This document shows, piece after piece, positions 1-8,073 of a stretch of 25,371 nt of DNA (position 1 is the stretch's first letter; each line of letters begins with the position of its first letter). The DNA is taken from the NCBI GenBank assembly GCA_047620505.1, contig JBLHKS010000102.1:1-25371 (forward strand), written 5' to 3'. This DNA comes from JBLHKS01 sp047620505. GTDB lineage: Bacteria > Verrucomicrobiota > Verrucomicrobiia > Verrucomicrobiales > DEV007. The notes beneath the pieces are model-generated. The model saw nothing but the letters and a program-made list of their open reading frames with translations. It had not been told where the DNA came from and did not search any database. Position numbers and translations under genes: made by a program.

Positions 1-9
1 GATCGCCGC

Positions 10-3000
10 TTACCGGGCGACATCCGGATTGAGAGAGAGGAACCGGTCGCGTTCTTCCCGTGAGTGAAAGACCATCGGTGCCGCATCGGCGTCGAGGCCG
101 TGTTGCTTGAGAAGTTGCAGTTCGCGAATTTTCAGTTCCCGGACGTGGCCGTTGAAGGCCAGGATGGCGGCACCGAGCATGGCGTTTGAGGGCTCTGTGA
201 CGTGTTCGAAAATGAGCTTTTGTGGGCCTTTTGTCGGATCATCGGGATGCGCCTGCAGGACTTCTTCGACGGAGGCGATTGAGCTGTCCGCCTTGTGAAA
301 TCGATCCCGGAGGTACGGTTTGGCCGAGCTGACGAACGATTCCATCGCTCTTTCTCCAAGAATTCCGCGAAGGGGGCCTCCGCCGATAAAAAGGGCATCG
401 ATTCCGCAGGCGTCCTGGAGGAGAGCAGCGAGATCCGCGAGGCGTCGGCCCATCCGTCGACCGATTTCTTCGATCCGATCCGCCGTGATCGGGCGGTCTT
501 CAGGGAGTAGATCGAGCCGGGCGAGACGATGCTTTCCAAGGGCGATCAAGAGCTGCTTCATGGTTTGGGTTTTCTTTCCGGAAGATTCGTTGAGCAGCCA
601 TCCGTAGCCTTCGCGCTCGGCGAGCCGGACGATTGTGTGCTCCTGAAGCTTGGCGTCAAGCTGACCGTCGACCCCGTCTTTGACCATAAACCGACCACCC
701 CGAAACATAATTTCTTTCTCGTTGTGAATCGTAAATTTTCTGTGGCCGGCGCTAGAGACGAGATCGCTCCAATTGACATACGGAGCGGCGAGTTCAGTGA
801 TCTCTTCGACACCGAAAAGTTCGACAAGGTCCTGCGGCCAATTCGTAGGGTCAGGTCCAAGATCCAAGGCGTCGTGGAGCAATTCGAGATCTCGGCCCGT
901 GACGCTCGACGCACCAGCGATCTCCATGAGTTCAGCTTCGCTGCGAAGAAAGTTCACCGAGAAGAATTTGTTCAGATCGCCAACCGGCCAACGGTCTTCC
1001 GGGCGGGAGCGCAATTCGTTGGCTCGGTTGGAGGCAAGCAAATGGACGATGAGTTTGCCGAACTCCATTAGCCCAACAAGCACGCCGTTGACCAGCACTG
1101 AGCCGGCTGTTCCCGTGCCGGCCTTTACGACTGCGACCGTCCCGCGAAGTAGATTTCGCCAGAATTTGCGGACCGTACCGAGACTGCGGTCGAAGCGATG
1201 GAAGAGCATGCCGATTGTTTCGGAATCTCCATCGTTGGAGAGAACGGTGAATGCGGTGCAGTCTATGGAGGTCGTGGCGAACTGTTCTTGCATCGCCTCT
1301 GCGATTCCAAGCTTCGCGAAGGATTCGGGCGAGTCTCCGAACACGCGGCAGTCGAAGGGGGCTCCGGTTTCCGGGTTGTGGAATTTCTTGAGGATGCCGG
1401 AACTCATGATGACTCGATTGCTGCCGACAGGCCCAGGCCAACAGACGCCAACGCAGACAATCCCGCGCTTGGAGTCCTCGCTCGGGAGGGCTTCTAGGAA
1501 AGCCCCATGAATGTAGGCTGCGAAGTCCTTCGCATTCTTGAATACTCCTTCGCCGCTAGCGCCGCGATCGGTGGGGATTGGTCGCGTTTTGACTTCCTGG
1601 AGCCAAAGTTTCTCGTCGGTATCGTCCACATCTGCTAAGAGGTAGGATTTTTTCGGTCGATCAGCGCTTCGCACAATTCGATAGATCTGGATCTTGATGC
1701 TGGTACCGCCAACGTCGACGCCGACAATCAGCCGACCTTCCAATTCCTGCCAGTCCTGCAGTTCATTCAAGGTGGTCAGCTGATGAGACTCAAACAAGCT
1801 GTGGGGCGAAAGCGCGGCTTCGTAGCGAGCCCGAGCGAAGTCTTCTTTCGCTCGGGATGTTTTCATTCGATCAAGGTATTCGTTGAAGACAACCGCACCA
1901 AGCTGCTCGCGGCGACCGGGCAGCAGCTGCTGATAAAAATGCGGAGTTCCGGCCTCGTAATAATCCGAGTCAGAGAAGTCGATATCAACGCTGGAATAAC
2001 CTTTCGACATTCCTTGGTTGGTGATCACGAAGGCGAGGTAGCGAGTAATCACGTCGAGGACCAGCCCCGTTTCTTCCGGACCACAGGCGTTGTCCCATTC
2101 TTCCTGGCTACCGACGTCGGGGAGCCAGACCGAGACGAAATCCGAACCATCCGGGCCCTCGAAGCTGATCGTGGCACGGAAGACCTGTGTCAGTTTTCCG
2201 GAGCCACGCAGCGGCGAATGCGTTCTCGTCTCCATTTCCGATTTGTTCGGAGCCGCTTCGCTGCCAAGGCCGGGGAGATGCCTGTAGGATGAGCACAAGT
2301 CGAGAAGGCGCTTGACCATAGGCAAGGGGGTGATGCCGTCGAAGAGCGAATCATTTTTGCGCATCGCGTCGAAGCAGTCGGCCAGAAAGCGAATGACGTT
2401 GTCGTCTGCTGGCTCCTCACGCTGGATTTTCAGATCAAAGAGGTGTTCGGCGGCCGCGACAGGGTGAATGGCGACATCGATCAGATACTCTTTGACCTCG
2501 CCGATTCCGTCGCGGAGTTCACGCCGTGTTCTGCTTTCCTGAGTGCGGATTAAAAGATCGCCTGGCTGGAAGACATCGTCCTCACTCCAAGTTAGTCCAA
2601 GGCTGAGCTGAATCTGATCGAACACGAAGTGCCGGATCGCATTTGAGCCGAGGGCACCTTGTGAGGTCAGGGCCCATTTCCTCAATTCCTGCACTAACTG
2701 GGTCTTCCGCAGATCAGAACCGGTCGGTGATCCAACTGCAGACCGGACGTGCGTTTCGATGCTCATCAGTTCCGTTGGCGTAGTTACGGATGGCCGTTTC
2801 GCGAACATGGGCTCTTTCGCGACAGGGAGAATCGCGTTTTTCCTGCCGAGATAGAATCGCGCCTTTTTTTCCAGCTGGAAGCCGTTCTTGCGCAGCTCGG
2901 CATAGAGCGCGAATAGATTCCAGCAGAGGGCCTGCTCCGCCGGGCTCAGCTCAAGATCTTCATGGTCCGGCCCGAAGTTCGCGCTTCCTTCCTGGATCTG

Positions 3001-4833
3001 CGCGGGGAGTGTGTGGAAGCGGATTGCGCTGGTGATCGCATCGAGCCACTCCGTGGGTATGCCCTTGTTGCCAAACCAGCAGCTGCCGAATCCCTGGAGG
3101 ATTTCTCGGGCGCTTTTTGCGCTGCGATATTCGAAGGCGTACTCGGCTCCCCAGCGCATCTGAGACCAAAGGGCTGCCTTAACCAGGAAAAGTTCCGGCG
3201 ATAGCGTCCAGCCGTCGCCCGTGTCTAACTTCATTGGTAACGGATCGGGCCGTGTCGAGGATCTAAACCAAGCACGCAAGGCCAGAAGCATTCCGACGAT
3301 CCGCGCTCGGGCCGTTTCGGTTACGGGAATCCAAGTCACGCCGGTGCTTCCATCTGTCGCTACGATTGGAGCTGCGAGAGCTTTGCGCTGTTTGAGTACT
3401 TCGATCAGGGATTCGATCACTAACTCCAGTTTTTCGTCGAGCCCGATCGACCTGCTCTCCTTAAGAGCATCGGCGTTGCGGTAAGCTCGCCCATCGGTTG
3501 CATTGACGAATAAGCTCAGAAATTGGTCGCGAAGAGGGTGGAGTTTCTCGTTGGCTGGATCGCGAATTGGCTCGGGCAACATCGGCGCTGGCGCGGAGCC
3601 TGGCTTAATCGGCTCGTGCATCTTGAATCCGGCCTTGGATAAACCGACAATGAGGTAGGCGGTGCCCTTAGGCCGGTGATTGGGAGATGAGTAGAGCTGC
3701 TTGAAGTCCGCTGTTTGGCCGATGCCTGTTGGGTAGTAGCGAAGAACGGTCGAACCGCTGTTGTCGATCATGACACCTCGAGTCGCGCCCATTTCTCCAA
3801 GGCGGCGGCCGAGGTCCTCAAGCAGGCCCGTGCCGATCAATTGATATAGATTCCCCTCTTCGTCGACGCCGAGCAGGTGGTGGAGCATGTTCGTCTCGCG
3901 CTTCAGGCCATGCGTCGCCGCAGCGGTCACCATTTTTTGAAAAGCCGCCTCTTCGTCAAGTTCGAGAGACTCGATGAAGATTTCGTGCAGATTGGTCCAG
4001 ATCGCGCTGGATTCGGGGGTCGTTTCTGGATGATTGGCGCGATAAACCGTCCAGACATGCGAGTGATCTGCGCTCTCGGTGACGATCTTCCGGAAAATCG
4101 ATTCTCGACTTTCGCCGTCCCATAAAACCGGGACTCCCGAGACGAACCAGTCGAATTTTTCCCGATCTTCTTCAGTCTTGCCGACTCGACCGGCGAGCAT
4201 TTTTGACCCACCTGCTTCTTGACCGATGACGTAGAAATCGCGCGCTGGTTCGTCGGGTTCTTCTATCACTCCCAAAGGTTTCGGGGTCCGTCCACGGATG
4301 TATCCAGCACAGCGGAGATTGGCCATGACATTTCTCGAACTTAAAACAAGGCACGCTTGAGCGGAGTCGAAATCGCCCGGCTCGGCGAGAAGCTGTTCGA
4401 AGTGCTCCTCGATCGTAAGTCGCGCCCACTTGTCGTGTTCCTTTTGGATCAAATTCTTGGCAGTCGCCGGCTCAAGCTGGCTGAGCATCAAGGTGCTTTT
4501 TTGAGGACGGGGAATCGTTAAGGCGTGCTGGACGCTCATTGAAAATGGCGAGGTCATTGGCGGCTTTTCGGATGTTTGAAGACTAGCTGTATAAGGATGG
4601 AGATTGGGGAGTTCGCTGGATTCGGTCAGGCGGGCGACCTCTTTCCGAATTTTTTGAAGATGATCCAATCGAGCAGGATCGTCGGCCAGGGATCGTTCGA
4701 AATCGTCGGCCTCCTCGGCTGAAAGCTCCCCTGTGAGATAACGGCACTCCGTTGGGCCAGGCGGTTCGATTTCAAGGTCCGCGGCTTGCTCGGCCAGGAA
4801 GAGGTGTTCGATCAATTCAGATTGCTGACTCAT
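10..4833 (-). CDS. Giant anti-sigma-like / glycosidase-like / ROK-like kinase fusion protein
   Basis: This is a 1607-residue protein with no visible signal peptide or membrane segment, so it is probably cytoplasmic. Residues about 28-68 resemble the N-terminal segment of anti-sigma and VWA proteins of this group (YLTGELSAEEADDFERSL), but have no His/Cys zinc ligands. Residues about 310-395 resemble the end of phosphodiester glycosidases (NAGPA/DUF2233): DNSGST at 357-362 stands where the family has DGGGS, followed by RPKGTAYLIVG near 387. Residues about 430-1030 are not recognised. Residues about 1035-1590 form an actin-like sugar kinase fold: DVGGT at 1040-1044, a catalytic-type NDGD at 1200-1203, GTGTAG at 1239-1244 and GGGP at 1484-1487. 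The ROK zinc motif is missing and the domain is longer than a usual ROK protein of about 300 residues. The gene follows the sigma factor after 56 bp, probably as one operon. The kinase-like call is good, the glycosidase-like call is tentative, and substrate and role are unknown. Confidence 0.8.
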   Translation of the reverse strand: MSQQSELIEHLFLAEQAADLEIEPPGPTECRYLTGELSAEEADDFERSLADDPARLDHLQKIRKEVARLTESSELPNLHPYTASLQTSEKPPMTSPFSMSVQHALTIPRPQKSTLMLSQLEPATAKNLIQKEHDKWARLTIEEHFEQLLAEPGDFDSAQACLVLSSRNVMANLRCAGYIRGRTPKPLGVIEEPDEPARDFYVIGQEAGGSKMLAGRVGKTEEDREKFDWFVSGVPVLWDGESRESIFRKIVTESADHSHVWTVYRANHPETTPESSAIWTNLHEIFIESLELDEEAAFQKMVTAAATHGLKRETNMLHHLLGVDEEGNLYQLIGTGLLEDLGRRLGEMGATRGVMIDNSGSTVLRYYPTGIGQTADFKQLYSSPNHRPKGTAYLIVGLSKAGFKMHEPIKPGSAPAPMLPEPIRDPANEKLHPLRDQFLSLFVNATDGRAYRNADALKESRSIGLDEKLELVIESLIEVLKQRKALAAPIVATDGSTGVTWIPVTETARARIVGMLLALRAWFRSSTRPDPLPMKLDTGDGWTLSPELFLVKAALWSQMRWGAEYAFEYRSAKSAREILQGFGSCWFGNKGIPTEWLDAITSAIRFHTLPAQIQEGSANFGPDHEDLELSPAEQALCWNLFALYAELRKNGFQLEKKARFYLGRKNAILPVAKEPMFAKRPSVTTPTELMSIETHVRSAVGSPTGSDLRKTQLVQELRKWALTSQGALGSNAIRHFVFDQIQLSLGLTWSEDDVFQPGDLLIRTQESRTRRELRDGIGEVKEYLIDVAIHPVAAAEHLFDLKIQREEPADDNVIRFLADCFDAMRKNDSLFDGITPLPMVKRLLDLCSSYRHLPGLGSEAAPNKSEMETRTHSPLRGSGKLTQVFRATISFEGPDGSDFVSVWLPDVGSQEEWDNACGPEETGLVLDVITRYLAFVITNQGMSKGYSSVDIDFSDSDYYEAGTPHFYQQLLPGRREQLGAVVFNEYLDRMKTSRAKEDFARARYEAALSPHSLFESHQLTTLNELQDWQELEGRLIVGVDVGGTSIKIQIYRIVRSADRPKKSYLLADVDDTDEKLWLQEVKTRPIPTDRGASGEGVFKNAKDFAAYIHGAFLEALPSEDSKRGIVCVGVCWPGPVGSNRVIMSSGILKKFHNPETGAPFDCRVFGDSPESFAKLGIAEAMQEQFATTSIDCTAFTVLSNDGDSETIGMLFHRFDRSLGTVRKFWRNLLRGTVAVVKAGTGTAGSVLVNGVLVGLMEFGKLIVHLLASNRANELRSRPEDRWPVGDLNKFFSVNFLRSEAELMEIAGASSVTGRDLELLHDALDLGPDPTNWPQDLVELFGVEEITELAAPYVNWSDLVSSAGHRKFTIHNEKEIMFRGGRFMVKDGVDGQLDAKLQEHTIVRLAEREGYGWLLNESSGKKTQTMKQLLIALGKHRLARLDLLPEDRPITADRIEEIGRRMGRRLADLAALLQDACGIDALFIGGGPLRGILGERAMESFVSSAKPYLRDRFHKADSSIASVEEVLQAHPDDPTKGPQKLIFEHVTEPSNAMLGAAILAFNGHVRELKIRELQLLKQHGLDADAAPMVFHSREERDRFLSLNPDVAR

Positions 4834-4889
4834 GTTGTGATAAAAAGAAGATGTCCTGGAAAGTAGCGGGCTGAAACGAATCTGTGACC

Positions 4890-5669
4890 CTAAATATAAT
4901 CTTCCCGATCGATATTCAGCTGCTTGAGGATCCAGTGGAGGTCACGGAGCATTCTTGATACATCCGCCCGGGCCACCGGTTCTGTTACGTCAAGTTCGGC
5001 TGCCATTTCTACGTAGTTCATCTCTTTCTGGTAGCGCAGTTCAAGGGCCCGAGTTCTGCGAGGATAGACTTTGGCCTTCACGAGCTTTTCGATTTGCTCG
5101 AATTTTTCTCCGGGCAGTTCCCGAAGTCGGTCGAGGATTGTGCGCTCAAAAGCGAGGTCGCTGGTTGCTCCCAGATCGCGGGATTCGATCAATAGTTCGG
5201 GCAAGCGAACAGTTAGCAGATTCAGCAGCTGCTGAAAAGCTTCACGCCCGTCCGCCGACTGTGCTTCCCAGATTTCCTTGGCCGTTGGATCAAACCCGGC
5301 ACCAACCAGCTCGTCTAGTGAGTGCTCCCGGGCATGTCGTTTTTTGGTTTCTCTCCGGAAGTTGAGAATCTGATAGTGGACGATGCAGCGCCAGAACCAG
5401 GTCGAAAAGGATCCTTTCGCAACAAGGAACGTTTGATGTTTCTTACGGACCTCGTCGAGACAGGCGTTTACGACGGCCTGCGCATCCGGGGAAACGGCAC
5501 CGATTACCCGCGCCATGATCAAAGCATAGATCAAGGCGGCGTTCATGTTAAGCCAAGCGATAACCGCGGTGAGATCCGCAGTAGTCCAGGTCGTGCCGTC
5601 GCGGCGAATCGCGGAAGGCTCTGGTCCGCTGAAGCGGAAGGAAGAAGAAGAGGATTTTGGGGTATTCAT
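4890..5669 (-). CDS. ECF-like sigma-70 family RNA polymerase sigma factor
   Basis: This is a 259-residue sigma factor. Region 2 lies at about residues 45-115 and includes KGSFSTWFWRCIVHYQILNF, the region 2.3-2.4 helix that melts and reads the -10 element. Region 4 lies at about residues 205-255, with a helix-turn-helix around YVEMAAELDVTEPVARADVS that would read the -35 element. No other domain is visible, so it belongs with ECF-type or short sigma factors. I prefer the ATG at 5669; an in-frame TTG at 5717 would add 16 residues but would lie inside the inverted repeat. No clear Shine-Dalgarno is seen. The gene directly precedes the 1607-residue protein, whose N-terminus looks anti-sigma-like, so the two may act as regulator and partner. 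The spacer between regions 2 and 4 (about 90 residues) is longer than in typical ECF factors. Confidence 0.85.
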   Translation of the reverse strand: MNTPKSSSSSFRFSGPEPSAIRRDGTTWTTADLTAVIAWLNMNAALIYALIMARVIGAVSPDAQAVVNACLDEVRKKHQTFLVAKGSFSTWFWRCIVHYQILNFRRETKKRHAREHSLDELVGAGFDPTAKEIWEAQSADGREAFQQLLNLLTVRLPELLIESRDLGATSDLAFERTILDRLRELPGEKFEQIEKLVKAKVYPRRTRALELRYQKEMNYVEMAAELDVTEPVARADVSRMLRDLHWILKQLNIDREDYI

Positions 5670-5719
5670 TTTTGGGATTTTTGATTTTGACCAAACGTGA
5701 CCACAATCAAATCCCAAAA
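5670..5719 (-). promoter_or_regulatory. Long inverted repeat abutting the sigma factor start codon
   Basis: The arms TTTTGGGATTT (5670-5680) and AAATCCCAAAA (5709-5719) are perfect 11-base complements. They are extended inward by GATT/AATC (5683-5686 with 5705-5708) after a two-base bulge. The inner part holds two copies of TGACC. On the minus strand the second arm ends immediately before the ATG at 5669. It could act as an RNA hairpin blocking initiation or as a DNA operator; sequence alone does not decide. Confidence 0.6.
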
Positions 5720-5724
5720 TCTGA
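5715..5724 (-). promoter_or_regulatory. TCAGATTTTG box upstream of the sigma gene
   Basis: The minus strand reads TCAGATTTTG here. The same ten bases occur twice in the leader of the LysR-like gene (6773-6783 and 6825-6835). It overlaps the outer arm of the inverted repeat before the sigma gene. It may be a shared operator for the LysR-like protein, which is inference. Confidence 0.35.
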
Positions 5725-5765
5725 GACGAATCAACAAGAAAATCGAATAAATCGGCAATAACGTC

Positions 5766-6758
5766 TCATTTTTTGATACTAGCGCTCTGGCCTTCTCCTT
5801 TTTCCTGCGGTGCGGGGCGCAATTCCGTCAACAGTCGCTTCCAATTTTCGAGATTAAGGAAAGCGGTTAGTCGCGTGGATTCTTCCTCTTCCCTGAACTT
5901 CACGTAAAGCTTGCCGAGCGCCTCTTCCCCTTCGGCAGGATGGATGATTTGAGCCGATTCATGCAAATCCGGCGGAATCAAAATGTCCGGCAGCGCCATC
6001 CGAACCGGCACCCCGCGTCGCAACGCTTCGATGGCTTGCAGGTAGCTGCCAAAGCGGTGCTTGCGCCGGCCGATAACCGAGGGATCGAGCGCTTCCCTGA
6101 TTGCGGTCGAGCGAGCAGCTGCTTGCTCGGTAATTCGGTAAGCGCTGCTTTCCAGTTCCCACGAAGCAAGCCAAACTTCCTCCTCCTTTGCTTCCGACTG
6201 GGCTGAAGAAAGCACGACAGTCGTCCATGGTCCCAAAGCGACCTGGCCCAACATATTCGTTGGGTCATGAGGATCGCCCCGATCGTTGGACGCCATGTCT
6301 GTTCCGCCCGTGGAAAGCGGTCGATTGTCCTCCTCATCAAGGCGGTGAAGAAAGGCCAGATCGCATTCGTAAGCCGTAAGCGATCTCGCTACATTGGAGG
6401 TGCGAACCAGCATGACCCGATCGGCAATTTCTTCCGCTTTCACATAGCGATGAAGATAGCTCAGTACCACAGGGCCGACGAGCGACCCGGCTGAGATCTG
6501 AGGATAGCAAACGGCGTTCTCCAGAAGCCGATCGTATCCCTGAAAAAGCCGACGGATTTCGACGGGGATCGGATCGCTGATTCGCCAATCTTTCTTCAGA
6601 TAGGGATCGCCGATAAACACTTTGACTCGATCGAAGAGGCGATAGAGGTAATTTCGATCCTTTCCGAGTGCGTCTACGGCGGTTTTAAACGATTTATACT
6701 TTATCACTTTCTGGAAGACTAAAATATCTTCCAGATTCAGTTTTCCGCTTGCTTCCAT
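5766..6758 (-). CDS. LysR-like transcriptional regulator (divergent)
   Basis: This is a 330-residue protein. Residues about 8-60 fit a LysR winged helix-turn-helix: LEDILVFQKVIKYKSFKTAV, then a second helix around ALGKDRNYLYRLFDRVK and a wing ending in GDPYLKKD. The recognition helix is unlike typical LysR members, which usually read SQSAVS in this place. The rest, about 240 residues, would be the effector-binding domain, but its similarity is weak by eye. I chose the ATG at 6758; a TTG at 6803 would add 15 residues ahead of the fold. It lies upstream of the sigma factor on the same strand (96 bp gap) and divergent from ddl. Boxes TCAGATTTTG(A) in its own leader and before the sigma gene suggest that it regulates itself and the cassette. 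Its effector is unknown. Confidence 0.7.
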   Translation of the reverse strand: MEASGKLNLEDILVFQKVIKYKSFKTAVDALGKDRNYLYRLFDRVKVFIGDPYLKKDWRISDPIPVEIRRLFQGYDRLLENAVCYPQISAGSLVGPVVLSYLHRYVKAEEIADRVMLVRTSNVARSLTAYECDLAFLHRLDEEDNRPLSTGGTDMASNDRGDPHDPTNMLGQVALGPWTTVVLSSAQSEAKEEEVWLASWELESSAYRITEQAAARSTAIREALDPSVIGRRKHRFGSYLQAIEALRRGVPVRMALPDILIPPDLHESAQIIHPAEGEEALGKLYVKFREEEESTRLTAFLNLENWKRLLTELRPAPQEKGEGQSASIKK

Positions 6759-6772
6759 TTCGTTGTTTGATC

Positions 6773-6835
6773 TCAGATTTTGAAATGAAACGTGGTCGAT
6801 CAACGGGGATGTGGCAACATTTTTTCAGATTTTGA
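6773..6835. promoter_or_regulatory. Pair of TCAGATTTTGA boxes in the LysR-like gene leader
   Basis: TCAGATTTTGA occurs at 6773-6783 and again at 6825-6835, in the same orientation and 52 bp apart (about five helical turns), just upstream of the LysR-like ATG. Ten of the eleven bases recur upstream of the sigma gene. Paired boxes on one helix face are usual for LysR-type autoregulation, but binding here is inferred. Confidence 0.4.
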
Positions 6836-7002
6836 TACGATCTGGTGTTTGATCTTGCCTATATCGGTGTGTGCGAACTCGATACTGAAATTCCGCATTC
6901 GGGCCATTTTGCGGCTTTTAAATCTCCAGATTTCCCGCTTGCGGGGCGAAATGGAAATTCCGTCCTGGGAACGCTGCGGCATTCTAGATGCTTCGAAGCG
7001 CA

Positions 7003-7040
7003 TTATTTAGGATGTCCTTAAAATCGGAATCTCTAAATAA
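7003..7040. promoter_or_regulatory. Inverted repeat TTATTTAG / CTAAATAA upstream of ddl
   Basis: The arms at 7003-7010 and 7033-7040 are perfect 8-base complements separated by 22 bases, about 95 bp before the ddl start. The size suits an operator half-site pair better than a terminator, as no T-run follows. Function is unknown. Confidence 0.3.
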
Positions 7041-7113
7041 AGTCCTCGCTTTCTCTCGGATTTCCCTGTTTTATGCCGGTTTCGACGACGCTCTCTAGAC
7101 AGGAGTGTCGATC

Positions 7114-7125
7114 TCTACGCGTAGA
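7114..7125. promoter_or_regulatory. 12-base palindrome TCTACGCGTAGA in the ddl leader
   Basis: A perfect 12-base palindrome ends eight bases before the ddl ATG. A possible ribosome site AGGAG (7101-7105) lies upstream of it, unusually far from the ATG (28 bases). The palindrome may be an operator, or a hairpin that brings the AGGAG closer to the start. Confidence 0.35.
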
Positions 7126-7133
7126 CCGTTTTC

Positions 7134-8069
7134 ATGAATCTGGATTTTCGTTCACTCAAAATCGCCGTCGTCGCTGGCGGCCCGGGCTCGGAACGTCGTG
7201 TTTCTCAGGCTTCCGGGGAAGGGGTTCTCGAGGCGCTCAAGCAGCGGTGTGATCATGTCGAAATGGTCGATGTCACCGCTCACCATGTCGATCTTCCTGA
7301 GGGAATCGACCTCGCGGTTAACGTGATTCACGGGACCTACGGCGAGGATGGCGAGCTCCAGGCTGAGCTGGATGCGAAAGGCGTTCCTTACACCGGAGCT
7401 GGCGCGGAGAGCAGCCGAATTGCGTTCGATAAAATCAAAAGTAAAGAGCGTTTCGTCGCCGCTGGCGTGCGAACGCCGACCCACCAGCTGCTGGCGGCGA
7501 ACGACGCCGATTCGAGCGCGGTGACCTTCCCTTGTGTGGTCAAACCGCCGCGCGAAGGGTCCAGTGTCGGCGTCCACATCGTGAACGACGCAAGTGAGTG
7601 GGACGCGGCTGTCGCGGATGCTTCGAAGTACACCGACACGCTCATGATCGAGCAATATGTGAAGGGGAAGGAGCTGACCGTGGGCATTCTGAATGGCGAG
7701 GCGTTGCCGATCATTCATATCCAGCCGCGATCCGGATTTTACGATATCGACAACAAGTATCCGTGGATGAGCGAAACCGGCGCGACGGATTATTTCTGCC
7801 CAGCGGATCTGCCTGAAGACCTCACTCGCGCGATCCAGGCTGAGTCGCTGAAGGCGCACGAATCGCTTGGAATCGAGATTTATTCACGGGTCGATCTTCT
7901 GCTGGACGAAGCGGATAATTTCTACGTTCTTGAGGTCAACACGATTCCGGGTATGACGGCGAGTAGCCTTCTGCCCAAAGCCGCGCGCGCTGTAGGGATC
8001 GAGTTTGACGAGCTCTGCGTTCAAATTGCGGAGGCCTCGCTTGAACTTCGATCTGGAAAAACAGTTTAG
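7134..8069 (+). CDS. ddl: D-alanine--D-alanine ligase
   Basis: This 311-residue cytoplasmic ATP-grasp enzyme joins two D-alanines using ATP to make the peptidoglycan stem terminus. Visible motifs include the N-terminal AVVAGGPGSERRVSQ, HGTYGEDGELQ and PYTGAG, the Lys-containing FDKIKSK, KPPREGSSVGV of the nucleotide-binding loop, GFYDIDNKY with the active-site loop tyrosine, RVDLLLD, and the metal- and substrate-binding EVNTIPGMT near the C-terminus. Length is normal. It is the first gene of a ddl-ftsQ-ftsA-ftsZ run, and ftsQ begins four bases after its stop. The murC and murB genes that often precede ddl in this cluster are not in the window. The identity is secure. Confidence 0.97.
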   Translation: MNLDFRSLKIAVVAGGPGSERRVSQASGEGVLEALKQRCDHVEMVDVTAHHVDLPEGIDLAVNVIHGTYGEDGELQAELDAKGVPYTGAGAESSRIAFDKIKSKERFVAAGVRTPTHQLLAANDADSSAVTFPCVVKPPREGSSVGVHIVNDASEWDAAVADASKYTDTLMIEQYVKGKELTVGILNGEALPIIHIQPRSGFYDIDNKYPWMSETGATDYFCPADLPEDLTRAIQAESLKAHESLGIEIYSRVDLLLDEADNFYVLEVNTIPGMTASSLLPKAARAVGIEFDELCVQIAEASLELRSGKTV

Positions 8070-8073
8070 GATC

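Larger units (their letters stand above)
6759..7133. other. Divergent intergenic region between the LysR-like gene and ddl
   Basis: These 375 bp separate the divergent regulator from ddl. Frames open on either strand here have no recognisable protein features, so I call no gene. It holds the paired TCAGATTTTGA boxes, a short hairpin CCCGC-TT-GCGGG (6934-6945), the 10-base palindrome GCTTCGAAGC (6990-6999), an 8-base inverted repeat (7003-7040) and the 12-base palindrome at 7114-7125. Promoters for both directions should lie here, but I see no convincing -35/-10 pair. Confidence 0.6.

Noticed and set aside
529..1071. A 180-residue open frame on the plus strand and others like it opposite the giant gene
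   Set aside because: They lie antisense to the kinase-like domain, whose motifs are clear, and have no recognisable features.
5722..5768. Inverted repeat TGAGACG / CGTCTCA at the end of the LysR-like gene as a terminator
   Set aside because: Seven pairs with a 33-base loop and no T-run; too weak to call.
6792..7010. Small open frames in the gap before ddl
   Set aside because: No ribosome site, no domain, and composition typical of intergenic DNA.
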